This document shows positions 26,228 through 35,131 of a stretch of DNA of 64,000 bases, piece after piece; positions within the stretch are counted from its first letter, which is position 1, and the number at the start of each line of letters is the position of its first letter. The notes beneath the pieces were generated by a model. The model saw only the letters and a list, made by a program, of their open reading frames with translations. It ran no database searches and was not told the origin of the DNA. The translations under genes and the position numbers were made by a program. Source of the DNA: CAZGCA01 sp964524145 (GTDB lineage: Bacteria > Hydrogenedentota > CAZGCA01); NCBI GenBank assembly GCA_964524145.1, contig CAZGCA010000014.1, positions 1-64,000 on the forward strand, read 5' to 3'.

Positions 26228-27268
26228 ATGAAAAGACGAGTATGGACCGGGATTCTTGTGAGTGCGGTATTCCTCGCTCTAGCGCTCTACAAAACGCACT
26301 TCGGACAGATGGCCGAAGCGTTTCGCGGCGCAAACTACCTCTACTTCTTCCCGGCAGTGGCCAGCACTCTTGTTGCCTGTTTGGTCCGTGCAGTACGGTG
26401 GCGGTTCCTGATGTCGCCGATCAAGACCATTCGAGTAGGTCCTTTATTCAAGGCGTCGATGATCGGTATGATGGCCAACAACATCCTGCCGTTCCGTTTG
26501 GGCGATGTCGCAAAGGCGTATGCCATCGGCAAATTCGAGAACGTCAGCAAATCGGCCTCGCTTGGCACTGTCTTCGTCGAGCGTGTCTTCGATGGACTGA
26601 CGCTCTTCTCTTTCCTGTTTCTCGTGCTTATCATGTATCCGCTTCCGCATACTGCCGCAGACACCATGAAGGGGATTGTTCTGTTCACGGTGTATGTGGG
26701 GGCGCTTGGTTTTGTGGTGGCGCTGGTGATTCTTCGAGAGCGCGCTCTCAGGCTGCTGCAGTTCGTCCTGCGGCCTTTACCCGAGACCGTTGCCAAGAAG
26801 ATCGTCGGGATTGCTGGACGTGTCGCCGACGGTTTCAACGTCGTGCGGGACGTTCGGGCCCTCGCGATAGCGGCGGTGCTCTCGGTGGTGAACTGGCTGT
26901 TTGTGGCTTTGACGGTTTACCTCTTGTTCTTCTGTTTCGGAATGGCTCTTCCGTTCAGTGCCGGCCTCGTGGTGTTGACGATCGTCACGCTCGGAATAAT
27001 GGTTCCCGCGGGCCCGGCATCATTAGGAACGTTTGAACTGGCATGCCGCTTCGCTCTGCAGCTCTACGGGCAAGAGGCAACGACAGGCCTGAGCTTCGCG
27101 TTTCTCTTTCACGCGAGCCAGTTCCTTCCAACCACGGTGGTCGGGTTGGGATACCTGTGGCGTGAGAAGATGTCGCTGCTGGGGTTGACCGACGAGGAAG
27201 TCTCGGAGGCTAACGGCGGTGCCGCACCACACGGTGCCGGAATGCAGCCAAATCATCAGAAAGGATAA
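26228..27268 (+). CDS. Lysylphosphatidylglycerol-synthase-type membrane protein (UPF0104/AglD-like)
   Basis: A 346-residue polytopic protein with about eight membrane helices. The family signature RLGDVAKAYAIGKFENVSKSASLGTVFVERVFDGL is present (split here as the loop after helix 3), and GPASLGTFELA lies near residue 260. Members include the flippase part of MprF and AglD-like proteins found in glycan loci; they probably move lipid-linked substrates, although most are uncharacterised. It starts four bases after the epimerase gene and ends four bases before the next start. Confidence 0.83.
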   Translation: MKRRVWTGILVSAVFLALALYKTHFGQMAEAFRGANYLYFFPAVASTLVACLVRAVRWRFLMSPIKTIRVGPLFKASMIGMMANNILPFRLGDVAKAYAIGKFENVSKSASLGTVFVERVFDGLTLFSFLFLVLIMYPLPHTAADTMKGIVLFTVYVGALGFVVALVILRERALRLLQFVLRPLPETVAKKIVGIAGRVADGFNVVRDVRALAIAAVLSVVNWLFVALTVYLLFFCFGMALPFSAGLVVLTIVTLGIMVPAGPASLGTFELACRFALQLYGQEATTGLSFAFLFHASQFLPTTVVGLGYLWREKMSLLGLTDEEVSEANGGAAPHGAGMQPNHQKG

Positions 27269-27272
27269 TCGC

Positions 27273-28235
27273 ATGAAACTCAAAGGAAGCACGGCATTGG
27301 TGACAGGCGGGGCTGGGTTCATCGGGTCGACCATCGCAGACAGGTTGATAGCGGAAGGGGCGAACGTACGAATACTCGATAACCTTCTCACCGGCGATAT
27401 GGACAACGTGAACAGCGCTGCGGAGTTTATTGAAGGCGACGTGCGCGACCCGGAAGCCGTCCGCAAGTCCGTGCGCGGAGTGGATGTTGTATTCCACGAG
27501 GCGGCGCAGATAAACCCTGCCAAGGCCGTCGAAGACCCGATGTTCGATTTCGATATCAACGCTAAAGGCACGCTGAACGTGCTATTGCTGGCGAAAGAGG
27601 CCGGCGTGAAGAAGTTCTTGATGGCCTCGACAAATGTGTACGGCGACGTTGACATGGAAGAGATGTCGGAGGAGTTCGCAACCTTAGCCACCCAGACATC
27701 TCTTCTGTCGCCGTACGCTGCCTCGAAGGTTTGCGGCGAAGCGTATCTGAAGGTCGCGAACGACGAACTCAAGCTGCCGACGGTACGGCTCAGGTATTTC
27801 AACGTTTTTGGGCCCAGGCAGCTTATCAAATCGGAGTCTGGCGTGATCGCCATCTTCTCGCTTGCCGCGTTGGCGGGGGAACCGATGCGTATATTCGGCG
27901 ACGGGACGCACGCCCGCGACTTCGTATACGGCGAGGATGTTGCAGACGCTAACATACGCGCTGCGGTGACCGAGGAAGCCAACGGCGGTGTCTTCAACGT
28001 TGGCACGAGTGTAGAGACTTCCGTGAACCAGGTCGCCGAGAAGGTGAACGAGATAACCGGCGCAGACGTGCCGATACTCCACGTGGAAGATCGGGCCGCC
28101 GATTTTCGGCGTGCGAAAGCGGATCTGACGTTGTCGCGAAGGGTGTTAGGGTACGAGCCAACGGTAGATTTCGACACGGGAATGAGACGGTACATCGCGT
28201 GGCTGAAGCAACGCGAGGCGAAGAAAGCGGGTTAA
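27273..28235 (+). CDS. NAD-dependent nucleotide-sugar epimerase/dehydratase (GalE-like SDR)
   Basis: A 320-residue extended SDR with TGGAGFIGS at residues 11-19, the catalytic SPYAASK (Y and K four apart) near residue 150 and VRLRYFNVFGPRQ. These features match UDP-glucose/GlcNAc 4-epimerases and related dehydratases. It is likely cytoplasmic and provides a 4-epimer donor for the glycan. ATG 27273 is preceded by AAAGGA, and the open frame upstream belongs to the end of the membrane-protein gene. Confidence 0.9.
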   Translation: MKLKGSTALVTGGAGFIGSTIADRLIAEGANVRILDNLLTGDMDNVNSAAEFIEGDVRDPEAVRKSVRGVDVVFHEAAQINPAKAVEDPMFDFDINAKGTLNVLLLAKEAGVKKFLMASTNVYGDVDMEEMSEEFATLATQTSLLSPYAASKVCGEAYLKVANDELKLPTVRLRYFNVFGPRQLIKSESGVIAIFSLAALAGEPMRIFGDGTHARDFVYGEDVADANIRAAVTEEANGGVFNVGTSVETSVNQVAEKVNEITGADVPILHVEDRAADFRRAKADLTLSRRVLGYEPTVDFDTGMRRYIAWLKQREAKKAG

Positions 28236-28246
28236 GGAGACGTCTG

Positions 28247-28981
28247 ATGGGCAACGAGAAAAGCCAGAAGCTGAAGTTCGCGCTGATAATCCCGATGTAC
28301 AACGAGTCGGGCAACGTCGAGCCGTGCATCAAGCGTGCAAATGAGGTCTTCGAGGAACACGGTCTTGATGCCGAGATCATAGTGGTGAACGACGGAAGCG
28401 CGGACAATACCGCTGAAGAGATAGAGAGCGTGCGAAAACAGTACAAGAATATCCATCTCAAAAACCATGAGGTGAACAAGGGCTTCGGCGCTGCCCGCAA
28501 AACGGGCATGGCGGCAGCTCTCGAGATCGGCGGATACGAGTTCGTCATGTTTATGGACGCGGACATGACTATGGACCCGAAGTATGCCGTTGATTTTCAC
28601 AACAAGATACGTGATGGCTACGATTTCGTTATCGGGTCCCGGTTTATCGAAGGCGGCGGAATGCAGAACGTGCCGCTGTATCGAGCGATGGTGTCGTGGG
28701 TTGGCGGTGCCATATTGCGTGTCAGCTTCCGGCTCGGAATCAAGGATTACACCCAGGGGTTCCGTGCCATACGCACGAGCATTGTCGAGAAGTTTGACTT
28801 GAAGGAAGATGGGTTTCCGATTATCGTCGAGGAGGTGTATCAGGGACGCAGGTACACGAAACGGTTCGGCGAAGTCCCGTTCATCCTGACAACACGTAAA
28901 GTGGGAGTGTCCAAGTTCAACTACACGCCCAAAGTGTTCCTGAAATACCTGTCATATGCGGCCAAGGCATGGGTGGGGTAG
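28247..28981 (+). CDS. GT2 glycosyltransferase, polyprenyl-phosphate sugar synthase type
   Basis: A 244-residue GT-A enzyme: KFALIIPMYNESGNVE at the N-terminus, IIVVNDGSADNT, and the donor site FMDADMTMDPKYAV. The second half (DYTQGFRAIRTSIVEKFDLKEDG) is of the dolichol-phosphate-mannose synthase type. The next gene, which overlaps its end by 13 bases, is a GT39-type membrane enzyme that would use the lipid-phosphate sugar. ATG 28247 follows TTAAGGAGA. Confidence 0.88.
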   Translation: MGNEKSQKLKFALIIPMYNESGNVEPCIKRANEVFEEHGLDAEIIVVNDGSADNTAEEIESVRKQYKNIHLKNHEVNKGFGAARKTGMAAALEIGGYEFVMFMDADMTMDPKYAVDFHNKIRDGYDFVIGSRFIEGGGMQNVPLYRAMVSWVGGAILRVSFRLGIKDYTQGFRAIRTSIVEKFDLKEDGFPIIVEEVYQGRRYTKRFGEVPFILTTRKVGVSKFNYTPKVFLKYLSYAAKAWVG

Positions 28982-30756
28982 ACGTGGTTGGCTTCGTGAA
29001 GAAACACCTATGGCTGCTGCTCGTGATCGCGCTCGCAGCGGCAGTACGATTGTGGGGTCTGGGCTGGGGATTGCCGCATAGCTACCATCCCGACGAAGGC
29101 TCGATAATCTTCCGGGCAATGATCTTTGGCACCGGCGACCTCAACCCCCACTGGTTCAGATGGCCGACGCTGCCGATGTACTTGATGTTCGGCATTTACG
29201 GGGCGTTATATGTTGCGGGACGACTTCTGGGCCAGTTTGGTTCGACGCAGGACTTTTTGCGGTTGTACATCAGCGACCCGACGGTCTTCTGGTATCTGGG
29301 ACGGTTGGTATCGGCCGCGGCCGGAGTATTGACTGTCCTGATGTGTTACCTGATCGGCAAGAAGCTGTTCTCCCGTGCGGTCGGTCTGCTTGCCGCACTG
29401 TTCCTGGGGCTATGTTATCTGCACGTACGCGACTCGCACTACGCCACTCCTGACGTGTTGCTGGCGCTGTTCATGGTGTTGAGTTTCTGGTTCTGCATCC
29501 GCATTGTGGAGGACGGGACCTGGAAAAGCTACGTCCTGGCCGCTGCGTTCGCCGGAGTGGCCGTATCAACAAAATACGTGGGCGGTTTTATGATGTGTGT
29601 GACGATCTTTCTGGTGCATATGAAACGGGGCGCGACGGACAAGAAGTTGCTCGACTGGAAGTTCCATCGGTTCCTCGTGCTCGCAGGTATCGTTGCATTT
29701 GCAGCGTTTGTAGTGGGCACACCCTACTCGATACTTGACTGGCACCGGTTCTCCGGGGACGTGCTGGGGCAGGCGACCATGGTAAGTGGTGAGACCGCTG
29801 CCGGAGGCCAGGAGCTAACGTTGGGATCGTACGCGGGAGGCCTGAAACGGATTTTCTTTGAGAACCTGATGAACGGCATGGGTGTACCGCTGTTCATCTT
29901 ATTCGTTCTGGGGATGGCGTTCTCACTCCGGGTTCGAGAGCGCGGACACTATCTGCTGTGGACATACTGGCTGCCATACTTCATCGCATTCAGCTTGATG
30001 ACTATCCGACGCGCGACGTATTTCACGCCACTCTTGCCGGTCTGCGCGCTGTTTGCGGGTTGGGTTGTTGTGCATCTTGCAGCGAGTCGGCGCGGAAGAA
30101 TTGCCGCTGTGATTGCCACTGTGCTGGCCGTCTCGTACAGCGCGTACCAAGTCGTCAGTTTCGACAGCCTGTTGCACGTGCCGGACACACGGACAATGGC
30201 CAAACATTGGTTTGAGGAGAACACTCCTGACGGGACGGCGATTGCCCTCGAGCAGTACGGTCCCGAACTCAACAAGACCAAAGACCAGCTCAAACATCTC
30301 GTCGAGACCGATACAACGATTCATGATAGCTGGCAGAAATCCAACCAGTTGAAGAACAGGCTCGAGTACGAGGTGCTCAGCACTCGACAGCCCGCGTACA
30401 GGGTCTATGATATCCCATCGATGAAACTGCTATCCGGCCCCTACAGCAAGACAGAATATGGGGAATACCATGATCTGGTCGGGTTGTTGCAGGAACAGGA
30501 GATTCAGTACGTGGTGACGAGCAGCAAGGCGTACACCGGCGACCGGGAGCGTAATCCTGAAGAGGAAACATCCAAGCCCGTACGAGATCGGTTGCGGTTC
30601 TACCACTATGTTCGTGACCACGGCGAGGTAATCAAGACCTTCTCCGCGTCCAGGAAACAACCCCGGATCGACCAGGAAGAAGGGCTCACGTTTCACAATC
30701 CCATCTTGAAACTTTACAAACTCGACCACCACTCCCGTCCAAAGGAAGTCGGCTGA
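28969..30756 (+). CDS. GT39/PMT-family membrane glycosyltransferase (third of three)
   Basis: A 595-residue polytopic protein. The catalytic-type acidic pair is D42-E43 in SYHPDEGSIIF, in the first periplasmic loop, and helices continue to about residue 400. A C-terminal soluble domain of about 190 residues follows. The sequence is more distant from the leftward operon's two GT39-type proteins than those are from each other. ATG 28969 overlaps the GT2 gene; a GTG at 28984 is an alternative start. It probably glycosylates a periplasmic lipid-linked glycan or protein. Confidence 0.84.
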   Translation: MGGVDVVGFVKKHLWLLLVIALAAAVRLWGLGWGLPHSYHPDEGSIIFRAMIFGTGDLNPHWFRWPTLPMYLMFGIYGALYVAGRLLGQFGSTQDFLRLYISDPTVFWYLGRLVSAAAGVLTVLMCYLIGKKLFSRAVGLLAALFLGLCYLHVRDSHYATPDVLLALFMVLSFWFCIRIVEDGTWKSYVLAAAFAGVAVSTKYVGGFMMCVTIFLVHMKRGATDKKLLDWKFHRFLVLAGIVAFAAFVVGTPYSILDWHRFSGDVLGQATMVSGETAAGGQELTLGSYAGGLKRIFFENLMNGMGVPLFILFVLGMAFSLRVRERGHYLLWTYWLPYFIAFSLMTIRRATYFTPLLPVCALFAGWVVVHLAASRRGRIAAVIATVLAVSYSAYQVVSFDSLLHVPDTRTMAKHWFEENTPDGTAIALEQYGPELNKTKDQLKHLVETDTTIHDSWQKSNQLKNRLEYEVLSTRQPAYRVYDIPSMKLLSGPYSKTEYGEYHDLVGLLQEQEIQYVVTSSKAYTGDRERNPEEETSKPVRDRLRFYHYVRDHGEVIKTFSASRKQPRIDQEEGLTFHNPILKLYKLDHHSRPKEVG

Positions 30757-31799
30757 TGCGCGTGTCCATGAAGTCGTTGGCAAAATCTGCCATATGCCGA
30801 AGCAGGGTTGCCCGGGTCTCGCGACGGTTCCTGCAATGCGATAAGGCTCTCATACTCAGATATCACTCTGTGAGTTCGCGAGAGGAGAAGAACCATCTCT
30901 ACGTGCTGCCGCGTGTTGCGGTTGAACCGACAATCTTCGACCAGCAGGCCAGCTTCCTGGCGAGGCATTACAACGTGGTGTCGATGGATACAATTGCAGA
31001 ACATATTCGAGAGAGGAGACCGTTCGAGTCGCGAACTGCCGCCATCACGTTTGACGATGGGTACGCGGACAACTACCACCATGCGTTTCCAAGCCTCACC
31101 AAACACGGTGTCACCGCGACATTTTACGTTGCCACGGGCCCTCTCAGTAATGGCAGGGCGTTATGGACAAGCAGAGTCAGGTATCACCTTTTTTCCACCG
31201 AGTTGCAAGAGATGGAGATCGAGAGCCTCGGCCGGCGGTACCGGCTGGATTGCGAGTCGGACGTGGAAACAGCGCTTGGCGAAATAGCGTTTGCTGCGAA
31301 AAGCACGCACTGCTCGGGCCGTGACGATATTGTGGAAGAGATTGTCCGCAAGAGTGGTGTAGACGAGGGGCAGGCGTTGAAGAGCGCTTTCATGCGTGTT
31401 GAACACTTGCGTGAAATGTCTGTTGCCGGTATGTGTATTGGTGGACATACCGTGACGCATCCAAACCTGCCGGCAGCAGGGGCGGAAGATGCACGCGCTG
31501 AGATAGCCGCGTGCACGGAGCACCTCAAGGAAACGCTCGGCGAGGCACCCAGACACTTCTCCTATCCTAACGGCCGTGTCGAGGCGCATTATGATGAGCA
31601 TGCGATTGCCGGCGTGCGCGATTGCGGCTACCTGACGGCAACAACATCCAGAGGAGGCGTAGCGCGGCACACCGACGATCCGTATACCCTTCGACGCATA
31701 TACATTGGTAACGCGACCAAGACGACGGGCGAGTTCGAACTACTATTGGAACGTGCAAGGCTGGTCGGGGGCGTTCGCCGAGCGAGAGTACTGATATGA
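30756..31799 (+). CDS. Polysaccharide deacetylase
   Basis: A 347-residue NodB-family enzyme. LILRYHSV starts the domain at about residue 32. The catalytic and metal motif TFDDGYADN is at 98-106, GGHTVTHPNL supplies the two metal histidines near residue 230, and FSYPNGR follows near 270. No signal peptide is clear; the basic N-terminus may associate with the membrane. It is the second clear deacetylase of the window and is distinct from the DUF3473 type at 14544. The start overlaps the GT39-type stop as TGATG and its own stop overlaps the ATP-grasp start. Confidence 0.9.
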   Translation: MRVSMKSLAKSAICRSRVARVSRRFLQCDKALILRYHSVSSREEKNHLYVLPRVAVEPTIFDQQASFLARHYNVVSMDTIAEHIRERRPFESRTAAITFDDGYADNYHHAFPSLTKHGVTATFYVATGPLSNGRALWTSRVRYHLFSTELQEMEIESLGRRYRLDCESDVETALGEIAFAAKSTHCSGRDDIVEEIVRKSGVDEGQALKSAFMRVEHLREMSVAGMCIGGHTVTHPNLPAAGAEDARAEIAACTEHLKETLGEAPRHFSYPNGRVEAHYDEHAIAGVRDCGYLTATTSRGGVARHTDDPYTLRRIYIGNATKTTGEFELLLERARLVGGVRRARVLI

Positions 31800-33001
31800 C
31801 CAACCAAAGAGCGGCCGTGATTCTGAGCATGCACCCGACAGGATACAGCCTGATGCGTGATCTGGCGCAGGCAGGCGTGCCCGTCGTGGGCCTGGATCAT
31901 AATCCTGCAAGACCCGGCCTCTATTCCCGGCTCGGTGATAAGATGCTGTGTCCATCACCGGAGAAAGAACAAGAGCTTCTCGATTTCCTTGTGCGGCTCG
32001 CCACGGGATACCGCGAGAAACCGGTACTCTTTGCTGCAAACGACGTGTTCGCACTCGCAGTAGCCAGACATCACGAGGAGCTTGCTCCGCACTTCGAGTT
32101 GCCGATGCCGGAGTTGTCCGTAGTCGAGAAACTCATGGACAAGGGGAAGTTTGCTGCCGAGATGCACAGGCTCGGCATCCCTCATCCACAGACGACTGTT
32201 GTGCGCACGGAATCCGACCTCGACGATCTCGAAGGTGAAATAATCTTCCCTTGCGTTGCCAAACCTTCGTTCTTGCTCAGAGGGTGTCCCAAGGCGGTGC
32301 AGGCAGAAAGCATGGAGGAGTTGAAGGAGTTGTATCGCGAAGTGTTCAATAACGGCTATCCCATTATCGTGCAGGAAGTTGTGCCCGGAGGCTGTCGGGA
32401 CCTGTGGTCCTACCAGGCGTACTACGACCGACACTCGGAGTCTCGAGTCTGCTTCACCGTTAGAAAGATACGACAGCATCCCGCACGACACGGTACAGCT
32501 TGCATGGCGGAAACTGCCAAGAACTCGGAAGTGAAACAACTGGCGGAGACCATACTTGGTCACGTCAAGTATGTTGGGCTGGTGGACGTCGAGTTCAAAT
32601 GGGATCGGAGAGAGAACCATTACAAGGTCATCGAGATAAACGCCAGAATTGGGTTGTGGCACTCGCTTGGCAAAGTCGCGAACGCCAACCTGGCGCTCGC
32701 TGCATACCGTGACATGATCGGTCTTCCCTACGAGCGGAATGGGACGTTCGTCGAGGGACGCAAATGGCGTTTTCTCCGTCGCGACATTGAGACTGCGTTC
32801 GGGGAGTTCAGGGCTGGTGAACTTGGGCTGGTCGATTGGCTGAAATCCGTTCGAGGCAAGAAGGCATATCCAGTGTTTTCCTGGGGAGACATCATGCCGT
32901 TCTTGGTGTCGTTACCCTATGTGGCCCGGCTGAAAGGATCGATGATCAAGCCGCGACTGAGGCGTGACGGCGTAAGCCGGTATGGAAACGAGCCGGAGTA
33001 G
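31796..33001 (+). CDS. ATP-grasp ligase-like protein
   Basis: A 401-residue ATP-grasp fold protein. An N-terminal Rossmann-like part (AAVILSMHPTGYSLMRDLAQAGVPVVGLD) precedes the central ATP-binding region: VEKLMDKGKFAAEMHRLGIP, FPCVAKPSF with its lysine, and the metal-binding VIEINARIGLWHS near residue 280. Such enzymes join a carboxylate to an amine or thiol through an acyl-phosphate. In glycan loci they may add an amino acid or other acid to a sugar, but this is inference. ATGA overlap with the deacetylase upstream. A gap of about 150 bases with a likely promoter follows. Confidence 0.82.
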   Translation: MTNQRAAVILSMHPTGYSLMRDLAQAGVPVVGLDHNPARPGLYSRLGDKMLCPSPEKEQELLDFLVRLATGYREKPVLFAANDVFALAVARHHEELAPHFELPMPELSVVEKLMDKGKFAAEMHRLGIPHPQTTVVRTESDLDDLEGEIIFPCVAKPSFLLRGCPKAVQAESMEELKELYREVFNNGYPIIVQEVVPGGCRDLWSYQAYYDRHSESRVCFTVRKIRQHPARHGTACMAETAKNSEVKQLAETILGHVKYVGLVDVEFKWDRRENHYKVIEINARIGLWHSLGKVANANLALAAYRDMIGLPYERNGTFVEGRKWRFLRRDIETAFGEFRAGELGLVDWLKSVRGKKAYPVFSWGDIMPFLVSLPYVARLKGSMIKPRLRRDGVSRYGNEPE

Positions 33002-33093
33002 GGGCAAAGTGGAAGAGAGTAACGACAAGTATTATGGGAAACCCGGATACATATATAACCCGACGTAACACAGGCTTTCCGGAGCAAGTCTGT

Positions 33094-33123
33094 TTGAGAG
33101 ACTCAGCCAGGCTGTGATATGAT
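33094..33123 (+). promoter_or_regulatory. Sigma-70-type promoter before the arylsulfotransferase-like gene
   Basis: TTGAGA at 33094-33099 and TATGAT at 33118-33123 are separated by 18 bases and each differs by one base from the housekeeping consensus. Transcription would begin near 33130, just before the ribosome-binding site of the gene at 33154. This would give the second half of the rightward operon constitutive expression independent of the sigma-54-type site. Confidence 0.5.
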
Positions 33124-33153
33124 TGCATTTTGTTGGAGCCTGGAAAGGACGAA

Positions 33154-34530
33154 ATGATGGCAAAGACACGGAGCAACGCAAGAGGCAGATTAGGCGTCTG
33201 GCTAGTGCGACTACTCGTTGTGCTTGCCGTTTTCTCTGTTGGATTCTCCTACGGTTTCTTGTGTTACAAAACAGAGAGTTTTCCGTTCTATAAGATTCAG
33301 TATCTGTACCACTACGCAATCAGGTTCGCACATCGTTCACCCGTAGGCAACATTCCCGGGAGTTGGCGCCCCAAGAAGGCGAGTGCGCGCTCCCAACAGT
33401 TGACGCCTGAGCATAGGGAGGCTCTTTCCAAGATAATGCTCGTAGGATACGTGGGCGGGGTTGTCCCCGCCGCGGATGATGGCGGCGTTACAGTCCATGA
33501 CAAGGGGCGGGCGTACGAAGGGTTGAACCTCTTTACGTCCGGTCACGGTGCCGAAGCCATGCTGATGGACATGGACGGAGAAGTGCTCTACACGTGGCGG
33601 TACGATTTCTCACGTGCTTGGCCGGATGTGAAACTTCCCCGCGATAAGACCAGCGATGGTAGCATATTCTGGAGACGTGTCAATTTGTCTGACAACGGCG
33701 ATCTTTGGGCGATCTTTGAGGGATTGGGGCTGATGAAGGTCGACAGAGATTCGAACTTGGTGTGGGCCCGTCGAGGTGGTTTTCACCATGATCTGTTTGT
33801 GACGGACAACGGCTACCTTTACGTTTTGAAGCGAGAGGAGAAGATCATTCCGAGGATTAACAGACGCAGAGCCGTCTTCGAGGATTTCATAGTCATTATG
33901 ACTCCCGATGGGGAAGTTGAGAGAAGTGTTTCGGTCCTGGAGGCGTTCGAGAACAGCCCGTATGCACCTGTTCTCGACAAGCTGGGCCGTTCCGGAGATA
34001 TTTTGCACACGAATACGGTTGAAGTCCTCGATGGCAGGCTCGGCCATCTATCACCTGCATTCAGGCAAGGGAATGTGCTGATATCCCTGCGTGCTCTGGA
34101 TACCATTGCCGTCCTTGACATGGAGCAGGAGGCAATTGCCTGGGCTCTGACCGGCAGGTGGAGGAAGCAGCATCAGCCTGTGGTGTTACGTAACGGCCAC
34201 ATGTTGCTTTTCAACAATATTGCTCGCGACGGTGTGTCAGAAGTCATCGAGTTTGATCCGTTCACACAGGAAGTCTTTTGGTTTTACAGAGGCGGGCTGG
34301 AAAACTCCTTCTACACGCTGGACTGCGGATCCTGCGAACGCCTGCCAAATGGCAACACGCTGATCACTGAATCAAACTGTGGCAGGGCTTTCGAGGTAAC
34401 GCCGCACAACATCATCGTGTGGGAGTATGTCAATACCTATCGGGCCGGCAAGAACAGGGAGCTTATAGCGACCATACCTGAAATGCTTAGACTGCCCCCC
34501 GATTTCCCTCTCAACTGGCGTGAGGAATAG
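33154..34530 (+). CDS. Arylsulfotransferase (ASST)-family protein
   Basis: A 458-residue protein with an N-terminal membrane anchor (about 10-38) and an exported beta-propeller-like domain. Family motifs include LFTSGHGAEAMLMDMDGEVLYTW, GGFHHDLFV, GDILHTNTVEVL and HQPVVLRNGHMLLFNN, with NGNTLITESN near the end. Conserved histidines in such motifs carry the sulfuryl group in characterised ASST enzymes, which move sulfate between aryl esters. In a glycan locus the acceptor might be the polysaccharide. Many environmental homologues are uncharacterised, so a non-catalytic role is possible. GGAAAGGACG precedes ATG 33154 (33157 is also possible). Confidence 0.8.
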   Translation: MMAKTRSNARGRLGVWLVRLLVVLAVFSVGFSYGFLCYKTESFPFYKIQYLYHYAIRFAHRSPVGNIPGSWRPKKASARSQQLTPEHREALSKIMLVGYVGGVVPAADDGGVTVHDKGRAYEGLNLFTSGHGAEAMLMDMDGEVLYTWRYDFSRAWPDVKLPRDKTSDGSIFWRRVNLSDNGDLWAIFEGLGLMKVDRDSNLVWARRGGFHHDLFVTDNGYLYVLKREEKIIPRINRRRAVFEDFIVIMTPDGEVERSVSVLEAFENSPYAPVLDKLGRSGDILHTNTVEVLDGRLGHLSPAFRQGNVLISLRALDTIAVLDMEQEAIAWALTGRWRKQHQPVVLRNGHMLLFNNIARDGVSEVIEFDPFTQEVFWFYRGGLENSFYTLDCGSCERLPNGNTLITESNCGRAFEVTPHNIIVWEYVNTYRAGKNRELIATIPEMLRLPPDFPLNWREE

Positions 34531-34538
34531 ATGATATT

Positions 34539-34558
34539 TCTATACCGGTCTATACCGG
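34539..34558 (+). repeat. Tandem 10-bp repeat after the arylsulfotransferase-like gene
   Basis: TCTATACCGG occurs twice in direct succession, and each copy plus the next base contains the palindrome ACCGGT. It lies nine bases after the stop codon of the preceding gene. It could be a protein-binding site or a chance duplication; I see no terminator here. Confidence 0.5.
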
Positions 34559-34675
34559 TTGGTCACTGTGGGCAACCATCAAGAACGAAGCACGATCTTG
34601 CCCCCTCGGGAACAATCTCAGTATGCTCGGGATATTGCTTCGCACAGTCTATAGGCTGGCGTTTTTCTCTGAACG

Positions 34676-35128
34676 TTGCCTTCCCTGTCAAAGAGGCACG
34701 TGTATGAGAAACACGGAGCGGGGTGCTATAGCCGGGGAGTTACCAGACTGCTGGATTGTCTAATCATGCTTTATGCCAGCTCGCTCATTTCGACGAGTGC
34801 CAACATCGGCGTGGGGTTCTACGTTCAGCACGGAATGGGCATTGTCATCGGGCGTCTGGCGAGAACAGGCAATAACGTGAATTTATTCAATGGCGTCACG
34901 CTAGGTGACCTTCGTCCCGGGGAAACGGGTCAATCACAAGTCGGGAACAACTGCGTCATTGGCACGGGCGCAAAGCGGCTCGGTGACATACGGATCGGAG
35001 ACAACGTGAACATCGTCGCAAACGCCGTTGTCCTTAAGTCTTTCGGATCGGACGTCACATTAGTGGGCGTCCCTGCGCAAGCAATCAACAAGTCCGGCGA
35101 ACAAGAGAATGCTACCGAGGAGGTATAA
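34676..35128 (+). CDS. Serine acetyltransferase-like left-handed beta-helix acetyltransferase, N-terminus uncertain
   Basis: A hexapeptide-repeat acyltransferase. ANIGVGFYVQHGMGIVIGRLARTGNNVNLFNGVTLG and the following IGTGAKRLGDIRIGDNVNIVANAVVLKS form the left-handed helix, ending VGVPAQAI. These match the CysE-like proteins of EPS loci. The only start in frame is a TTG at 34676 without a ribosome-binding site, directly after an in-frame stop. A different frame upstream, from ATG 34623, encodes MLGILLRTVYRLAFF, which resembles the usual N-terminus. A frameshift, or a sequencing error, is therefore possible. The gene ends three bases before the MurJ-like start. Confidence 0.75.
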   Translation: MPSLSKRHVYEKHGAGCYSRGVTRLLDCLIMLYASSLISTSANIGVGFYVQHGMGIVIGRLARTGNNVNLFNGVTLGDLRPGETGQSQVGNNCVIGTGAKRLGDIRIGDNVNIVANAVVLKSFGSDVTLVGVPAQAINKSGEQENATEEV

Positions 35129-35131
35129 CAC

